The notes beneath the pieces were generated by a model. The model saw only the letters and a program-made list of their open reading frames with translations. It made no database searches and was not told where the DNA came from. Positions 1 to 12,360 of a DNA stretch of 64,000 nucleotides are shown here, piece after piece; within the stretch, counting starts at the first letter, position 1; every line of letters starts with the position of its first letter. The translations under genes and the position numbers were made by a program. Origin of the DNA: Sindora glabra (Eukaryota; Streptophyta; Magnoliopsida; Fabales; Fabaceae). Where the stretch lies: assembly GCA_020226215.1 (NCBI GenBank), contig CM035230.1, positions 1,759,501-1,823,500 of the forward strand, read 5' to 3'.

Positions 1-480
1 GAATAATAATTATTGCTGATAAATAATGATTGATAATAATTATTAACAATATATAATGATCGATGATAGTCATTAATGATATGTGGTAATAAACAGTTAT
101 TATTGGTAATGGATGATAGTGAATAATGGTCACTGATAGCTGGCGCCAAAAATAGATGATGGCTGGAGATAAATGATGATGGACAAAAGTCATTAATAAT
201 ATATAATAATAAATGGTGGTTGATTACATAATGAAATGTATAAAATAATTTTTTTATATTAATTAAATATTCTCATATTATAAAAATATAAGAGATATTA
301 TAAAAATATAAGATATTCAATTTTTTCATAAAAATATTTTAAAATAATATTAAAATAAAAATATTTCTAAAAATATTTATAATTTTGAAAATATTGTTTT
401 AAATTTAAATTAAATATAGAAATTTTATATTTTCTTACAATATTCTAAAAAAAATATGAAAAAAAAGATTCTATGAAGCA
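1..480. repeat. Degenerate TGATAATAA-type simple repeat and AT-rich tail
   Basis: The first ~230 bases are built from irregular copies of words such as GATAATAAT, AATGATGAT and GTCATTAATAAT, with variable spacing, as in an old decayed minisatellite. Bases 240-480 are almost pure A/T. No coding signal is seen on either strand. Confidence 0.6.
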
Positions 481-1040
481 AACATAAGATGAAAGAAATC
501 GAGCCTTCTGTCTCTATTTTCCCGAAAATCACGTTAAAGTAAAATTTTTGTACTTCAAGAGTAATTGAACGTTGAACGTCCGGCCAACAGCCTCCAAGGG
601 GCGTCTCATAACAGCGCAGCTGGACTGGAGCTAATTTTCAACGTACGGGTTTGCTTAGGATGAAACCTTTTTAAAACTAATTTTATTTTATTTTAATAAA
701 AATTATTTTAATTTATTTATAAATAAATTTATTATTTAAAAATTTTCCTAAAAATAATTTTAATTCATTTACGAGTAAATTATTTTATTTAAATTATATT
801 AAATATATACATAATTTAATTAAAAATAAATTTTAATAATACAATGATAAATATAATATTAAAAAATAAATATTTTATATGATATGTTTGTTTGACTAAA
901 TAAAATAAATTTTAATAAAATTTTTATTAAATTAGATACAGCATGAATATAATTAATAAAAATTATAAATCAAGTAATCAAATACAATTTAAAAAAGATT
1001 CCTTTAAAAAATGTAATAAAATCTTATTTTTTATTACGGT
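481..1040. other. Non-coding stretch with a short GC-richer patch
   Basis: A patch at about 540-660 is clearly less AT-rich than its surroundings and resembles neither the LTRs nor the polyprotein remnants elsewhere in the window. It is followed by AT-rich sequence to 1040. I see no convincing ORF. It could be promoter or leader DNA of the segment at 1044-1696, but nothing in the sequence proves that. Confidence 0.3.
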
Positions 1041-1043
1041 AGA

Positions 1044-1696
1044 ATGGATCCAAAGGTTCTGTTCATCATAAAATTTTACAAATTTTTCCACAATTTTTCA
1101 CGATCGGATAAGATATCAGCTTCAACAAATCCACTTTTTCATCCTTACCTATTTTCTCGGAAAATCCACTGGACTCGCTATAATGAATTTTCTTCAGGGG
1201 AACGCTGCACAATTTCTTCACTCTATTGAGTCTTTTTGGGGGGATTCCAGACTTTCTTGGCCGGATTGAAGCTGATGGATTTTCAAAAACTTGTTTTCAT
1301 AATTTCGGAAAGAGAAGAAATCGCAAACTGCGATCATATCGAGGAGCCTTAAGGAATCTGGAAAATACGAAATACCAGGGAAATTTCCTACGAATCTTGG
1401 TTCATACGTTCTAGATGCTGATATGGAAGCCGAAATTGCAATAAATTTTCTCTGGAAAGCTCAATCCGAGGAACATGAAGGAAAATCTTCAAGAAAACGA
1501 TCGGATCATAGAAACCGTTAGACTCTGTACGATTGGAATCCAGAATCTGCTAAAATTTTTTAAGCTAATGAGGCCCGAGTCATTAAGCGAAGAAGCAAGA
1601 AATTGCAGTTTCAATCCCTTGGCAATTTCAGTCGAAGTTCTCTCAGAACAATCATCGGAATCAAAATCTTGCCCCGGCGGCACAATTGGAAGCTAA
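1044..1696 (+). pseudogene. Unrecognised gene-like segment, frames broken
   Basis: This stretch is richer in G/C and in codon-like composition than the surrounding DNA. It carries three short consecutive plus-strand open segments (1044-1229, 1226-1414, 1475-1696) that do not join in one frame, plus an additional open frame starting at 1182. I recognise no domain. The last segment encodes 73 residues beginning MKENLQENDRIIETVRLC. It does not look like any retrotransposon protein in the window. It may be a decayed host gene, an exon of an unannotated gene or a non-coding transcript. Frame shifts between the pieces argue against an intact coding sequence. Confidence 0.25.
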
Positions 1697-4620
1697 CACA
1701 TCCAAAAATTGAAAATAATATCCTCAGAGGTATGAGATTTTCAACTCAAATTGACAGTAGAATTGCGTAGTATTCTTTTTCTTTCTCGTATATCTAGATT
1801 TATGTGCGAATTGCATTTCTTTACACTAAAACATTCATGTTTTGAATTTCAAACTGCAATTGTTTGATAAAATTCCTCACTATTTGCTGATGAAACAACT
1901 CAAAGTTAAAATGTATTTTACACCACATATTCGTCATCTAAATCTCATACACATGGTATTTGATAGAATGCCTGATTGGCTATGGTTCTGTACGCATATA
2001 CTTTAAAGTTTAGGCTAACAGGCTCCAATCTTTAAATATGTCTGTGTTTTCCTATCTTATCTATAAGGGATTTGATCAAATCCCTCAAAGTATGAACTCC
2101 TCTGACAAGTAAACATGATCATTAAGGTATAGTACAATCCAAGAAGAATGATCAACTTCATAGTCCAGATTAGATTATAACGGCAATACTATATTCTCTA
2201 TCAAAGTAACTCTCTAACAAAGCAATCATGTCTTAAAAAGGTTCTCACAATTCAGTCCGAAATTCACCTCAAAGGTATTCTATTTTATCTGTTAAGAAAT
2301 TTGTGGCTTGAATCACGCCTTGCTATTATCTGCTACAGACTCATGGTTTGAAATGTACATTCTGCTGAAATGCCCTGTTATATTACTACTCAAAACTTGC
2401 ATAGGTTTTCCCTTTTCAAACAATACCATCAACAAAAATTTTGGTCCTTAGAACAATCTTAATTACATCATTCCATTGTATAAGTTGAGTGTCAATTTCT
2501 GTCTCTGAAATGACATTTCCATCAATATCTATTGCTGACAAATAAACTTTATCAGGAACAAGTTGTGTCAGCTTTGCTGAGGCATCGGATGTTTTCCCTT
2601 TAACAACAACCACTAAATATTTCCTGACCCATCATGTATTATTTATTACATAATATTGATTGAATCATGGACTAGATGTTAAAATGCTTGACAAATTGTA
2701 CCTCTTACCATTTGAAAGTCCAATAAGATATTACTGTTTTTGCCTGTTTGCTTGTGCTTGGGATTGTGTGATAGCTCATTATGCAGTACAGGAATTCAAA
2801 CTGTCAAAATACACAATGCCTATGACAAGTAAGTTAAATGACATAAACACATTTTATATGACTATTGCTAATTTCTAGGCTTTCTGAGATGCAAAATATT
2901 TTATATGGCTAATGTATAAACTGTATTCTTAAATTGACTAGTATATACTTTATTGAGATACATTTTTGCCCAAATGTATTTTGACCGGTATGTTTCACTA
3001 TCTTTCCATCAAGTATTTTTATATGACTAGCGACAGATGAAACACACATTTGATATGACCAGGGATAACTTCTCAAATATGGTTTTCTTAGAATTATATG
3101 ACTATTGACAGTTTTGTGTGGTAGTCATGTAATATTTTGCACAAGCTTGCTGGTGCAGAAAAATACATATATTCAAACTGTCATCTTATGCAATTGTTCA
3201 TCTTTGGCCAATATTTCTAGAGATTGTTTACCAAGTATAATTTGGTCACTTGATGTTTATGAGGGCAGAAATTTCCTGGCTTGTTCCTTGTTCATGGATT
3301 AACTCATCCATTGATGCACATATATAATGTTGACAGACTTAAGCAATGGGAGCATGTTTGGATAATTCATCATAAGCTATAAACAGATTAATTAATGAAT
3401 GAAGAACCAGTCATTCTTAGGTTGGCTCTATTTTGCATAAGTGAAGATCAGGGTCATGGCTATACCATTCATTTGTAGTAGGTTCTGATTTCTTCCATAT
3501 GAAATAATTTGGTTTGAAACTTCTCCAATGTTTCTTGATCCACGGCTTCTGTTGCACCTGTTTAAGATATCCCTAATTAGGAAATTCATTGTGAATTCAT
3601 GCAGCCATAAAACAGATACCTATAACACACTTACGCTTCTCTCTGGCCTTTGTATCCATATTTATAAGTATGATTTGTAGAATAGGATTTAGGAATTATA
3701 TTTCTTTGTTTATCCTCAGTTTGATATCTTCGGAAGCTTATATCAATTCACTTGAGGGTCTACTCCGCAGGAGCAATCAATCTTCAAATGGCTACAGCTA
3801 GCATTACTGGAACAGGATGACTTAAATATCAATTTTTAACTGAATATTTTACTGTTTTGGCTGAATGAGTCTTTCCTTATGTCTCACAAAATCAGATGCT
3901 GGTATCCGAGTATGTCAAAAATTTTCACAATCAATTGCATTTTAGGAAGTATGTATAAGATGAATGACCATATTGAAATTTCATGATATTTACCTGATCA
4001 TATGTATGACTACTTACATGTGTGCAATAGAAGACATTTAGGTTATATGCTTGATATGTGGTAACTTTCAGTCTATATTTGAATGATATGAATTTTAGAT
4101 TTACAAGGCTTGGCTTGCCACTCAGATTAGTATTTATCCTGGAAAGACATTATCACGTTTTAGATTCTGCAATACTAAAATGTGGGAGCTCTGCAGCTTT
4201 TTGATTTAATGATGTCTTCATATTGTTACTTCACCAAAAGTTATGCTGTTCGTGGCTTGTCTAGTGCTATTTTCATTTGTGTTATTGTATATATTGAAAA
4301 GTAAACTTTGCAGAAGCACACGTTATATAGATTCATGCATAAATATGAATGATTTGAACATACTTTGTTTCCTGCAGATTATCGGATCTTCTTGGAAAGT
4401 AATGTGCCCAAAGCCAGTATAGTCCTGAATTGTATTATGAACTGTTCTGGAGCTACAGCCTATTAACATTGAGCTTGATATATTTTATTCGTGCTTTTCT
4501 TAAAATAAAAAATCGAAAGCTATATGTAGGGCACGTCATTCAAATATTACGTAGGAATGGGTTTGTATTCATACTCAAAATCCACGACTCTAATGCTCTA
4601 CTCTAGCGGTAAGTGCAAAT
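1697..4620. other. Low-copy-looking intergenic DNA
   Basis: Apart from the HMA5-like fragment at 2416-2631, this stretch shows no coding sequence and no match to the repeat families seen elsewhere in the window. A polypyrimidine-CAG followed by a GC-richer block near 4370-4450 could be a splice acceptor with a terminal exon, but there is no supporting reading frame. Small open frames at 2660-2878 and 3105-3302 have no recognisable content. Confidence 0.35.
2416..2631 (-). pseudogene. Copper-transporting P1B-ATPase (HMA5-like) exon fragment
   Basis: The minus strand encodes about 70 residues reading RKYLVVVVKGKTSDASAKL, then ...DIDGNVISETEIDTQLIQ... and ending ...KIFVDGIV before a stop. This matches the start of the actuator domain in plant heavy-metal ATPases of the HMA5/RAN1 type: the end of a transmembrane helix, the conserved GKTSDA(L/I)xKL block, the (V)ISExEID segment and the VDGIV block before the TGE loop. 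In the family the whole protein is close to 1000 residues and pumps Cu(I) across membranes. Here neither the TGE, DKTG nor CPC motifs are present nearby, a stop lies 5' of the fragment, and the usual Pro-Gly before the VDG block is changed. It is a dead gene fragment, perhaps carried by a transposon or left by a segmental duplication. The family assignment is from motif recognition, not alignment. Confidence 0.72.
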
Positions 4621-5040
4621 GGATATTATTCATTTGAATCTATTCCTTCTCCTAAAATCTGTTAAATATCATTGTTAACAAGATTACATAGATATTGTCA
4701 CAATTTATTCTATCAACTTGTTATTATTTTATACTAACTTAATATTATCCTTTGAATGTGAGGAAAAATGTGCAAAGTACTCAATTCATCTTAAAGCCAC
4801 ATCCTACAAGGAAGGCAATGCATGATCAAAGTGGTTCAAATGGTCATCAATCTTTGAAAGAGGTCGTAAAATACTTTTAAAATTTTAAATATCATGATTA
4901 CATGCTTATTATAATTTAAAAAGTTATTACACAATTTTATAGTAACTCACTATTATTTTTCATTATATTATTATTGCTCAAATTATTATAATATGCTTAT
5001 TGCTATATTTATGATTTATTCATTGTTAAATATTGTTACA
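4621..5040. other. AT-rich non-coding stretch
   Basis: No gene or clear repeat is seen here. Composition becomes strongly AT-rich, marking the change from the low-copy-looking left end to the repeat-dominated rest of the window. Confidence 0.4.
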
Positions 5041-5222
5041 CTTGGCTTTAGATATCATCTCATTATAGTTAGCCTTGACATGTGTCAATTAAGCTTCCAT
5101 TTGGCCTAAGACACCATTTCATTATAGTTGGCCTGGATGTACATTGCTCAAACTTTTATTTAGCTTTAGATACCATCTCATTATAGTTGGCCTTGATATA
5201 CATTGGTCAAGCTTTTGTTCAA
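5041..5222. repeat. Tandem repeat, about 60 bp x 3
   Basis: Three adjacent imperfect copies share the core CATCTCATTATAGTTGGCCT followed by a variant of TGATATACATTGGTCAAGCTTTT. The copies start near 5041, 5102 and 5163. Divergence between copies is moderate. Confidence 0.75.
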
Positions 5223-5279
5223 CTTCATAAGTCATTACTTAGGCTTGTATTCACTAATTGCCTTATTATCTGAGCCTTA

Positions 5280-6120
5280 TATGCTTTGATCGTCTTACTA
5301 TCACAATTTTTTACTATCACCATTTCTTATTATCATTATTTAGGATAATTAGATGTAGAGTATTAGTCCAGATGGCTAACGTGACCAATTAGATCATATT
5401 ATTTGGATGGTCAAAGAAATCAATTAGATTGCATAGTTAGGAAGAGTGATTATATTATTTGAATAGTTAGGAAGTTCAATCAGATTATCTGACAAAAGAG
5501 ACTAATCAAATGTTTAAATTATCATCCACCCAAATTGCCAGATTTTTAGATCTTGAAGATTATTAAATGTTTAGATGAACAAATGCTTAAATTATTAGAT
5601 ATTTAGATGCTTAAATTTTCATATTCATATTACAATTTAGATCTGGTTTTAGATTATTAGATTTAGGGTTTAGATGTTCAAATTATTTGATTTGAGATTC
5701 AGACAGTTCAAATCATTAGAATTTGATGTCAATTGTCAAATTATCAAATTCAGGTTACAATTTTATCAATTCAAGGTATCAGAATATATGGATAAATGTT
5801 TTGGGAAGATTATAGTTAAATTTTAAGAATACTTGATCAAGTCTGGTTCATTAACTCAAAGAGAGGCTAATGATATATACTTATATTTTAGGGATCATAA
5901 CAATAATTATCTAGTGATTTCCTAACTATTTAATAATCACTTTTTGACCTCCTCATCTTGTAATTTCTATATGAGGTATATATTACTTTCATTATAACTC
6001 AAATTATTCTCTCTTATTACACTGCTAACTTAAGCTTTGGAGTTTCCTTAGGGAGCCTCATTTTGTTCTACTTTTTCTATTTTGTAGGTATATGTACAAT
6101 AAAGAGAGAGAAAATCATCA
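5280..6120 (+). mobile_element. Possible old LTR (solo or truncated)
   Basis: Bases 5950-6110 have the composition of an LTR U3-R-U5: a TATA-like segment (ATGAGGTATATATTAC), then CT-rich DNA with the words TTACACTGCTAACTTAAGC and GGAGTTTCC, which are typical of the transcribed part of plant LTRs. Bases 5490-5780 upstream are made of degenerate copies of AAATTATTAGATTTAG-like words. I could not find terminal TG/CA with a target duplication, so the limits are guesses. Confidence 0.35.
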
Positions 6121-6349
6121 TCAACATTTATGCCCCATCTTTTAAAAAGTGCGTTATTTTTTTCCTATAATTATGGGAAAAGATGTAGAAGAAAAACACA
6201 TAGAAAGAAAAAGGATTAAAAATAAATTTTCTAGTATTTGAATATTATATAAAACTTGAGGTAGAAAGAAAAAAATTGAAAAAGTATTTCAAGAATTAAC
6301 AAAAGATATTCCATTAATTGAGTGTAGAAAATGAATAGAAAATTTTGTA

Positions 6350-8480
6350 ATTTGAAAATTTACTAATACAAAATTGCATATTACATATCAACGTTTAATC
6401 GATTGTCATTATAAATTAATTTTGACATTAATTTTATAATTATTGTAAACAATAACAATAATATCAATTGTTATATAAAAAATAATTAATGTCATTTTTT
6501 TAAGCATTGTGAGAAATAATATTAAATGTTAGTTCTTTGTAAATAAATGATGTTAAATGCTTAAAATACTATAATGGTTTCATTAAATAATTAATGTAAT
6601 AATTTACTATCCTAACCTTAACCACATCTTCTTATTCTTCCCTTCCTTATTCTTTCTATTCTTTATAATTTTAAAGAATAAATTAAATAATAAGGCTTAA
6701 AAATGATGAAAGTTTATATCCAATACTCTATTTAGAGAAGTGGTGTTTTATAAAATTTATTTTGATATTTGTTATTCAATATATAAGGTTCATACTTCTT
6801 AAAGAAGCGCTCTTCAATCTAATACACGCAAATGCAATGTACATTTATTAAAATTTGATGTATGATATTAATTATTACATATGAAAGAACCAAAGGTAGC
6901 ATAATTCTTTTATGCAAATAGTGATGATGAATGTGGAAAATTATCAAAGAGATTTTGCTAAAAATTTCAAAATATGCATTATGGTTGAAGGAAGTTCTAT
7001 TACTTACTAATTTTTGCTGCACATTTACAAATGCCACAAGTCATGCAAGAGTAATTTCAATCATTCTCTGATATTACTTAAAATGAATGCAAGTGTTCCA
7101 TATGATTAGCAATATTTCTAAGTTTGCAACTAGAATATTGGAGAGTGAGATGAAAATTTATAGCAATTTCACAAATAATTAAAAGTCTTGATAATATAAT
7201 TAAAGTTCAGGTGGAAATTTATAAATGTGTTGTAGAATTCTTTGGAGTAACTTATCCATTCCCTTAAAATGAAATTAGAGAATGGATGTATTACTTTAAC
7301 AAAATTTGTAGCAAATGTATCTTACAAATGCCTCATATGCAAAGTAAGAGATTAGAGTGAAATTTATAGGTATAATAAACAAAATAAACATTAATTATTA
7401 AATAAAACTAACATTCTATATATCGACAATTTCAATTCAGTTAGCGATTGTTGTACCATTAAAAATTGGCTAAGATCCAAATTGACATCTAAAGGTTTTA
7501 CATTTCAAAGCAAGACACATGACTTTTTAGATACTGATTATATACAAAATATATATTTTAAACTTTTATGGTTTTTCATAATCCCATAAATGCCATATAT
7601 TTAAACATTAATTAAATGAAAAACTAACATGTTAAAAGTTTTAGATTTCAAAGTGAGACACGTGACTTTTTAAATGATAATTATATACAAAACAAACATT
7701 TTAAGCTTTTATGATTTTTTATAATCCTATAAATATCATGTATTTAAATATCAGTTAAATGAAAAATTGATATGTTAATCTTTGAGATTTTCTTATTAGA
7801 CTTATATTTAAATGTTAATTGTATGTAAAATCAATGTGTTAAAATTTTCCTATTATTTTAAAAATATTATCATGTTTAGATAGATGTTAGTTATATTTAT
7901 AACCTGTCCTTCTAAATGTTCATATAATTTTAAAAAAATGTCATTATATTAATATAGATGTCGGTGTTAGCTTTGACCAAAATCTATCCACTATGACAAT
8001 TTGTAATTTTGTAATGATGATTACCTTTTTGTAGAGCTTATTAACATTGTTAACTAACAATAGAAATAATTTTTTAAGTTAACAAATTGCTTTTTTTTTT
8101 TACTTTTTAATTAAACTAGATAAAAAAAATATTTTTATATTTTTTTCAATCTATTTTTTATACATTCAAGAAAAATAAGTGAAAAGTTAACTTTTCCATA
8201 TATTTTCTTTCTAACTCATTTTTTCTCCATATGATTTCTTTTCATACTTTTTTTTTTACTATATCTAAACATAAGGTTAAAGAAATAAGTTTTTTAGTTT
8301 ATATAGAAGACGAGTTATTTAATTCTACAAAAAGTAAAAATATTTTCTTTTATAACTTTACACCTTGTGTAAATAGAGGTGTTTACTTCGTTATTAAGTA
8401 TGGATTTATTTATGTTTGGCAAATAGTTGTCACACCTTTTTTTATAATTTTAGTATTTTATAACTTTATTTTGAGAGAAG
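6350..8480. mobile_element. Decayed repeat, possibly DNA-transposon derived
   Basis: Bases 6600-7000 share a diverged block with 58270-58650: a CT-rich run, then AAAATGATGAAAGTTTATAT, then a segment around ATGCAAT(G)TACATTTAT. Scattered words around GATGTCGGTGTTAG (about 7958) resemble subterminal repeats of plant CACTA elements, but no transposase or clean terminal inverted repeat is visible. The small open frames here (6819-7037, 8231-8485) have no recognisable product. Confidence 0.3.
7495..7790. repeat. Tandem repeat, about 146 bp x 2 plus partial copy
   Basis: The block with core TTTCAAAG(C/T)(A/G)AGACAC(A/G)TGACTTTTTA appears near 7503 and again near 7649. Each is followed by matching sequence through CATAATCC(C/T)ATAAAT and AATGAAAAA(C/T)T. 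Weaker similarity continues to about 7960. Confidence 0.7.
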
Positions 8481-9329
8481 GATAATTAAAATAATTTATA
8501 TGTCAATAATTAAAATGAAATTGTATGGGAAATAGATTAATTTTAATAAATAAATTTGAATGGATATTAATTAAAAATATTTAAATGATTCCATGGAATT
8601 AAGGATGAGAAGCTTACGTGAAATAGATGAGAAAAAGTTGATAAAGTAATAAGGCTAAAAGTTATAGAAGATCAAAAGTGAATAAGTTAGTATGGAAGAG
8701 ATTTAGAGTATATTTCTCATTTTATCCTTGCACTATTCCTCCTTTTTCTTCTCTCTAACCAACCACCCTTTTCATTCTCCCCAGAATTTTCTCAATTCTC
8801 AACCTCTCCCTCTTACACTTCCTTTTCCACCTTTTTTCCAATCTCTTTCCCCAATCAAGCACAAAGAAGCTAGATTTCATCAATTCCTCAACTAAATCAA
8901 GGTAAGATTTCCTTAAATCTTAATTTCCGTCAAGCATTTCCCATTTTCCATTTAAAATTTTGCAAAGTTGAAGGGTTTACGTTTTAAACCCTAACTTAAA
9001 AAAATCTATGAGTTTTGGATGAATAGGATTAAGAAGGATCAAATTCACCTTTTAATTACCTTCTCCATACTAGGTGAGTGAACAATCTTTCCTTGTTTCA
9101 AAGAATTCATTAGATTTATATGCCTTTAGTTTAAACTTTATATTTTTATGAATTAAATGGCTGATTTGATGGTGTTTGAAGAGTAATTTATGATTTGATT
9201 GACATAAATGAAGTATAGTATGAATGTATTAATGATTTGGTTAAATGTTGCGATTCATTAAATGATTTAAATGACATATGGGGTGAAATGAACAATGTTT
9301 CCATGCTAAAAATTATAGAAATCCTAGGA

Positions 9330-9640
9330 GGTAATTAACTACATTGTTAACTATGAGTTGACTATTATACCATAATAGTACTTTTAGCCACTTAATATTC
9401 AACTACATAGTCAACTATAAGCTAGCAAAATTGCTCTTTATCACTTAGTAATCAACTATGTAGTTGATTATAGACTAAATAGTTGTTCTTTGTATGTTGA
9501 TAATCGACTATATAATTGATGAATATTTAGAGTTGCTTTTTGGACCCTTGTAGTTGACTACAAAGTCAACTATGGTCTATAGAGTTACTCTCAAAGCCTT
9601 TATAATCAAGTATATAATTGACTATACCTAGTTTAAATAG
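9330..9640. repeat. Cluster of short self-complementary TCAACTA-TAGTTGA words
   Basis: At least a dozen copies of TCAACTA, TAGTTGA or TATAATTGA-like words occur as closely spaced inverted pairs, with GAGTTACTCT or TTGCTCTTT-like spacers between them. The same arrangement recurs at 22030-22170, 24420-24490 and 43470-43720 inside related LTRs, so it is an LTR-internal repeat. Confidence 0.6.
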
Positions 9641-10317
9641 TAAAATTATATCACAATGCCCCTCAATATCAAGTTGAGATATTGTATGATAAATAAAGAT
9701 TAAATACGTAATGTGTGGCTATATAGGTAGGCATAATAGTGCTATAAATTATGGATGATTTGAGAATGAAATTGTTGTGATATTATTGGAATGAATTAAG
9801 TTATGTAATCATGTGATGAGGCATAGGCGATATTGAACTATGTGATATGATGCATGGATGAGAACCATTGTGTTGAGATAATATGATATATGATGGAGGT
9901 GATATGATATATATGACTTTCAAATATCAAACTTGGTAATCCTTTGTAAAGGAATAAGATAGATTCATAAGGTACAAGGATGAGTTTGTGAAGGAGTAAA
10001 GTTGACTCGGGAGTCACAAAAAGATTTATTTGCTTTTTTTTTATAATGTTTACCTTGTGTATTGCATGATGCAAATTGCAAATAATTACAAGTGAATGTA
10101 GTGTGATTAATGAAAATTGCTTATAATGTATTTGATGAATTCTATTAAGTGAAAGGTTTGATTATTCATTGAGTCAGAATTGTGGCTAGAATCTAAAAAT
10201 GTGTGTACTTAGATCATTCATTTGACAATTTATTGCAAAAATTCCTTTTCCTTAGCAAAGGCATTTGAATATGACTAATTCCTTGGATAAAATTCCTAAA
10301 TTGTGGTACTATTATTT

Positions 10318-10320
10318 ACT

Positions 10321-10352
<32 letters not shown>

Positions 10353-10353
10353 T
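10318..10353. repeat. (AAT)n microsatellite
   Basis: About eleven perfect AAT/TAA units in a row, within the family X LTR copy. Confidence 0.95.
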
Positions 10354-10609
10354 CCTTATTGATTATTGTTTATTTATTGAATTTCATAGAAAATTACTCT
10401 CCTTTCATTGTTATTTATTTTTTCTCTTTAGGGACCTTATACCTATAAGTATCCAACTACTATCAAATCGATAAAAAATTTGCATTCTCTTCTTCTTAAA
10501 AGCATATTTGCATATGCTAAATGAACTTAGATGTACTAAAAAAAACTGATAGGTTATCGTATGAAATGACACCCTATGTTGGTCACATGCCTTAAGGCAG
10601 GTTATCATA

Positions 10610-12046
10610 ATAATCTTTTTAATTAGCTATTTTTGTTGCTTTAATAGAAGGAGTTAAACCTCATGCTTTGAACCTATATTACTTGCTCAACCATTATACA
10701 ATTATTCATATCTAATACTATATGTACTAATTTAATATATATATGTATATATGAGTAAAATCATTCTTTATAAATAATAAATGGTTATTTTACTTTCTAT
10801 TAATTAAATTTATATAAAAATTAATATTTTAACCAAATAATTGTTATAATATGTCAAGGATATTGTTTTATAATTATTTAATAAATTTTAATTTTTTCAC
10901 ATTAAAAGTAAATTTTAATAAAATTAATTTATGCATATAAATAATTTATATGCATAAATAATAAAATAAATTTATATCTTCATATATCATTTCATGTATA
11001 AATAATTAATAATAAATAAATAATTTTATTAAATAATTTATTTAAATAATTAATATTGTTAATTAATTAAATTAGATAATATAATTAATTACAAATTAAT
11101 AATTTGTTGAATCCACTAAACAATAATATAATTAATTAATTGCTAAATTTTTTGTTATATAACAAACGTTTTGTGTGTAGTTTGTAATGGATAAGGCTAA
11201 TTGGGTGGTTTAGGCAATAATGCAGAATACCACCATTTGTAGAGAGTATTCCTACTTTAAAAAGGTTCCACTAAAGGGTCTCCTTAGAAATGTTATAACA
11301 ATTATTTCTAGTGACGGGAATATATGAGATATACAAAGGTATTGGTTGGAAAGGATATAAAAAATTTACATTATTCTTTAAATATTAAGTTTTTATTAAT
11401 TTTTTTGAAATAATATTTGTATCAGTTTAGTTTTTGAAGATTTAAATTCAAGTCAAATCTTAGTCCCTGTTCTAAATAATTAATATTTGCTAGAAAAATT
11501 CAAATTTTACTTGTACTTAAATCTTCAAAGATCAAATTGATAAAAATATTATTTCAAGGATGGAATTGATGGATATCTAATATTTCGAGTACTAAAATAT
11601 GGTTTTACTATAAAAATTATGTAATTTTATCATTTTTTTACAAAACTTGTAATTTTACAAATGCATTTAAATTTGATTTATGGTTAATATAAATAAATTT
11701 TACATTACTTTCCATCTATGTATTATTATGTTAGTTAGAAACTTTTAAAATTTTTTGTTATTAGTAAAAATTTTTAATTACATTTGCTTTTTTTTCAATG
11801 ATGTTGCCATCTTCCAATTCATTAATAAAATAAAATACTTTACATTATTAGTAGATCAAATCTAAACCCATTATAAATATAGTTTACAATGTTTTCTTAA
11901 CATCACAATAATATTGGAGATATTATATACAATTTTTCATATAAAATCTATATCTAGTTTTGAGAGTATAAATTTATTACATATTGGAGATATTACAAAT
12001 TTATTGTTTATGAAACTTATTTCATATGAGGATATATAAACAATAA
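10610..12046. other. AT-rich non-coding DNA
   Basis: Mostly A/T with short TTAATTAATT-like words. It contains the hairpin element at 11381-11587 and a 15-base word (ATATTGGAGATATTA) repeated near 11930 and 11982. No coding sequence is recognised. Confidence 0.5.
11381..11587. mobile_element. Foldback/MITE-like hairpin, arms about 75 bp
   Basis: The left arm (about 11381-11454) is the reverse complement, with roughly one mismatch in six, of the right arm (about 11508-11587). Matching words include TTGAAATAATATTT, TATCA and TTTTGAAGATTTAA on the left and their complements on the right. The loop is about 53 bp. There is no coding capacity. The long terminal inverted repeat with a short loop fits a MITE or foldback element. 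I could not define a target duplication. Confidence 0.6.
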
Positions 12047-12346
12047 TGGAACAAAAGCCTAATGGACAGCTCAATCCAAGACACTGTTTAGGCTAGAACT
12101 AGAAAGAATATTCTAGAACTTTCTAATCTAGGGAAGAAAGTGGATATTTTTAGAGAATTCTTGGGATTGTAAAATATCTCATTAATAAGGAAAAAATTCT
12201 ATAATGTTTTAGAATAAATTTTCCTATGTAAATAACTATAAATACCCCTCTAAAGTTATAGTTTGGCATCAATAAATGAATAAGAAATCCATTCTCCAAT
12301 TGAAGAGTTTTCTCTTTTCTTCTTCCCGAATTTGGCTTCTGAGCGA
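12047..12346 (+). repeat. 5' LTR of element A
   Basis: Starts TGGAACAAAAGCCTAATGG and shares the whole block through ATTTGGCTTCT(G/A)AGC with 14692-14985. A TATA-like box (CTATAAATACC) lies near 12236, followed by a CT-rich transcribed part, so the promoter faces right. Divergence from the right copy is visible by eye at about one base in ten. Confidence 0.85.
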
Positions 12347-12348
12347 TT

Positions 12349-12360
12349 TTGGTATCAAAA
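12349..12360 (+). other. Primer binding site of element A (tRNA-iMet type, decayed)
   Basis: TTGGTATCAAAA follows the 5' LTR by two bases. The plant initiator-tRNA primer site is TGGTATCAGAGC, so the first eight bases agree and the rest has decayed. Confidence 0.6.

Larger units (their letters stand above)
8600..10609 (+). mobile_element. Gypsy-type LTR copy, family X (third copy)
   Basis: The right end (10420-10609) is a diverged match to the LTR ends at 15950-16241 and 24780-25084: CTTTAGGGA..TT..CC.TA..AAGTATC(C/T)A, then GGTCACATGCCTTA, then a short terminal segment. The left part has a CT-rich leader near 8740-8900 and clusters of TCAACTA/TAGTTGA words at 9330-9640. No open frame is meaningful. 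The left boundary is not fixed, and no primer binding site follows the right end. Confidence 0.5.

Noticed and set aside
4370..4450. Terminal exon of a host gene
   Set aside because: A CTGCAG splice-acceptor-like site and mildly higher GC are present, but no open frame or linked upstream exon supports it.
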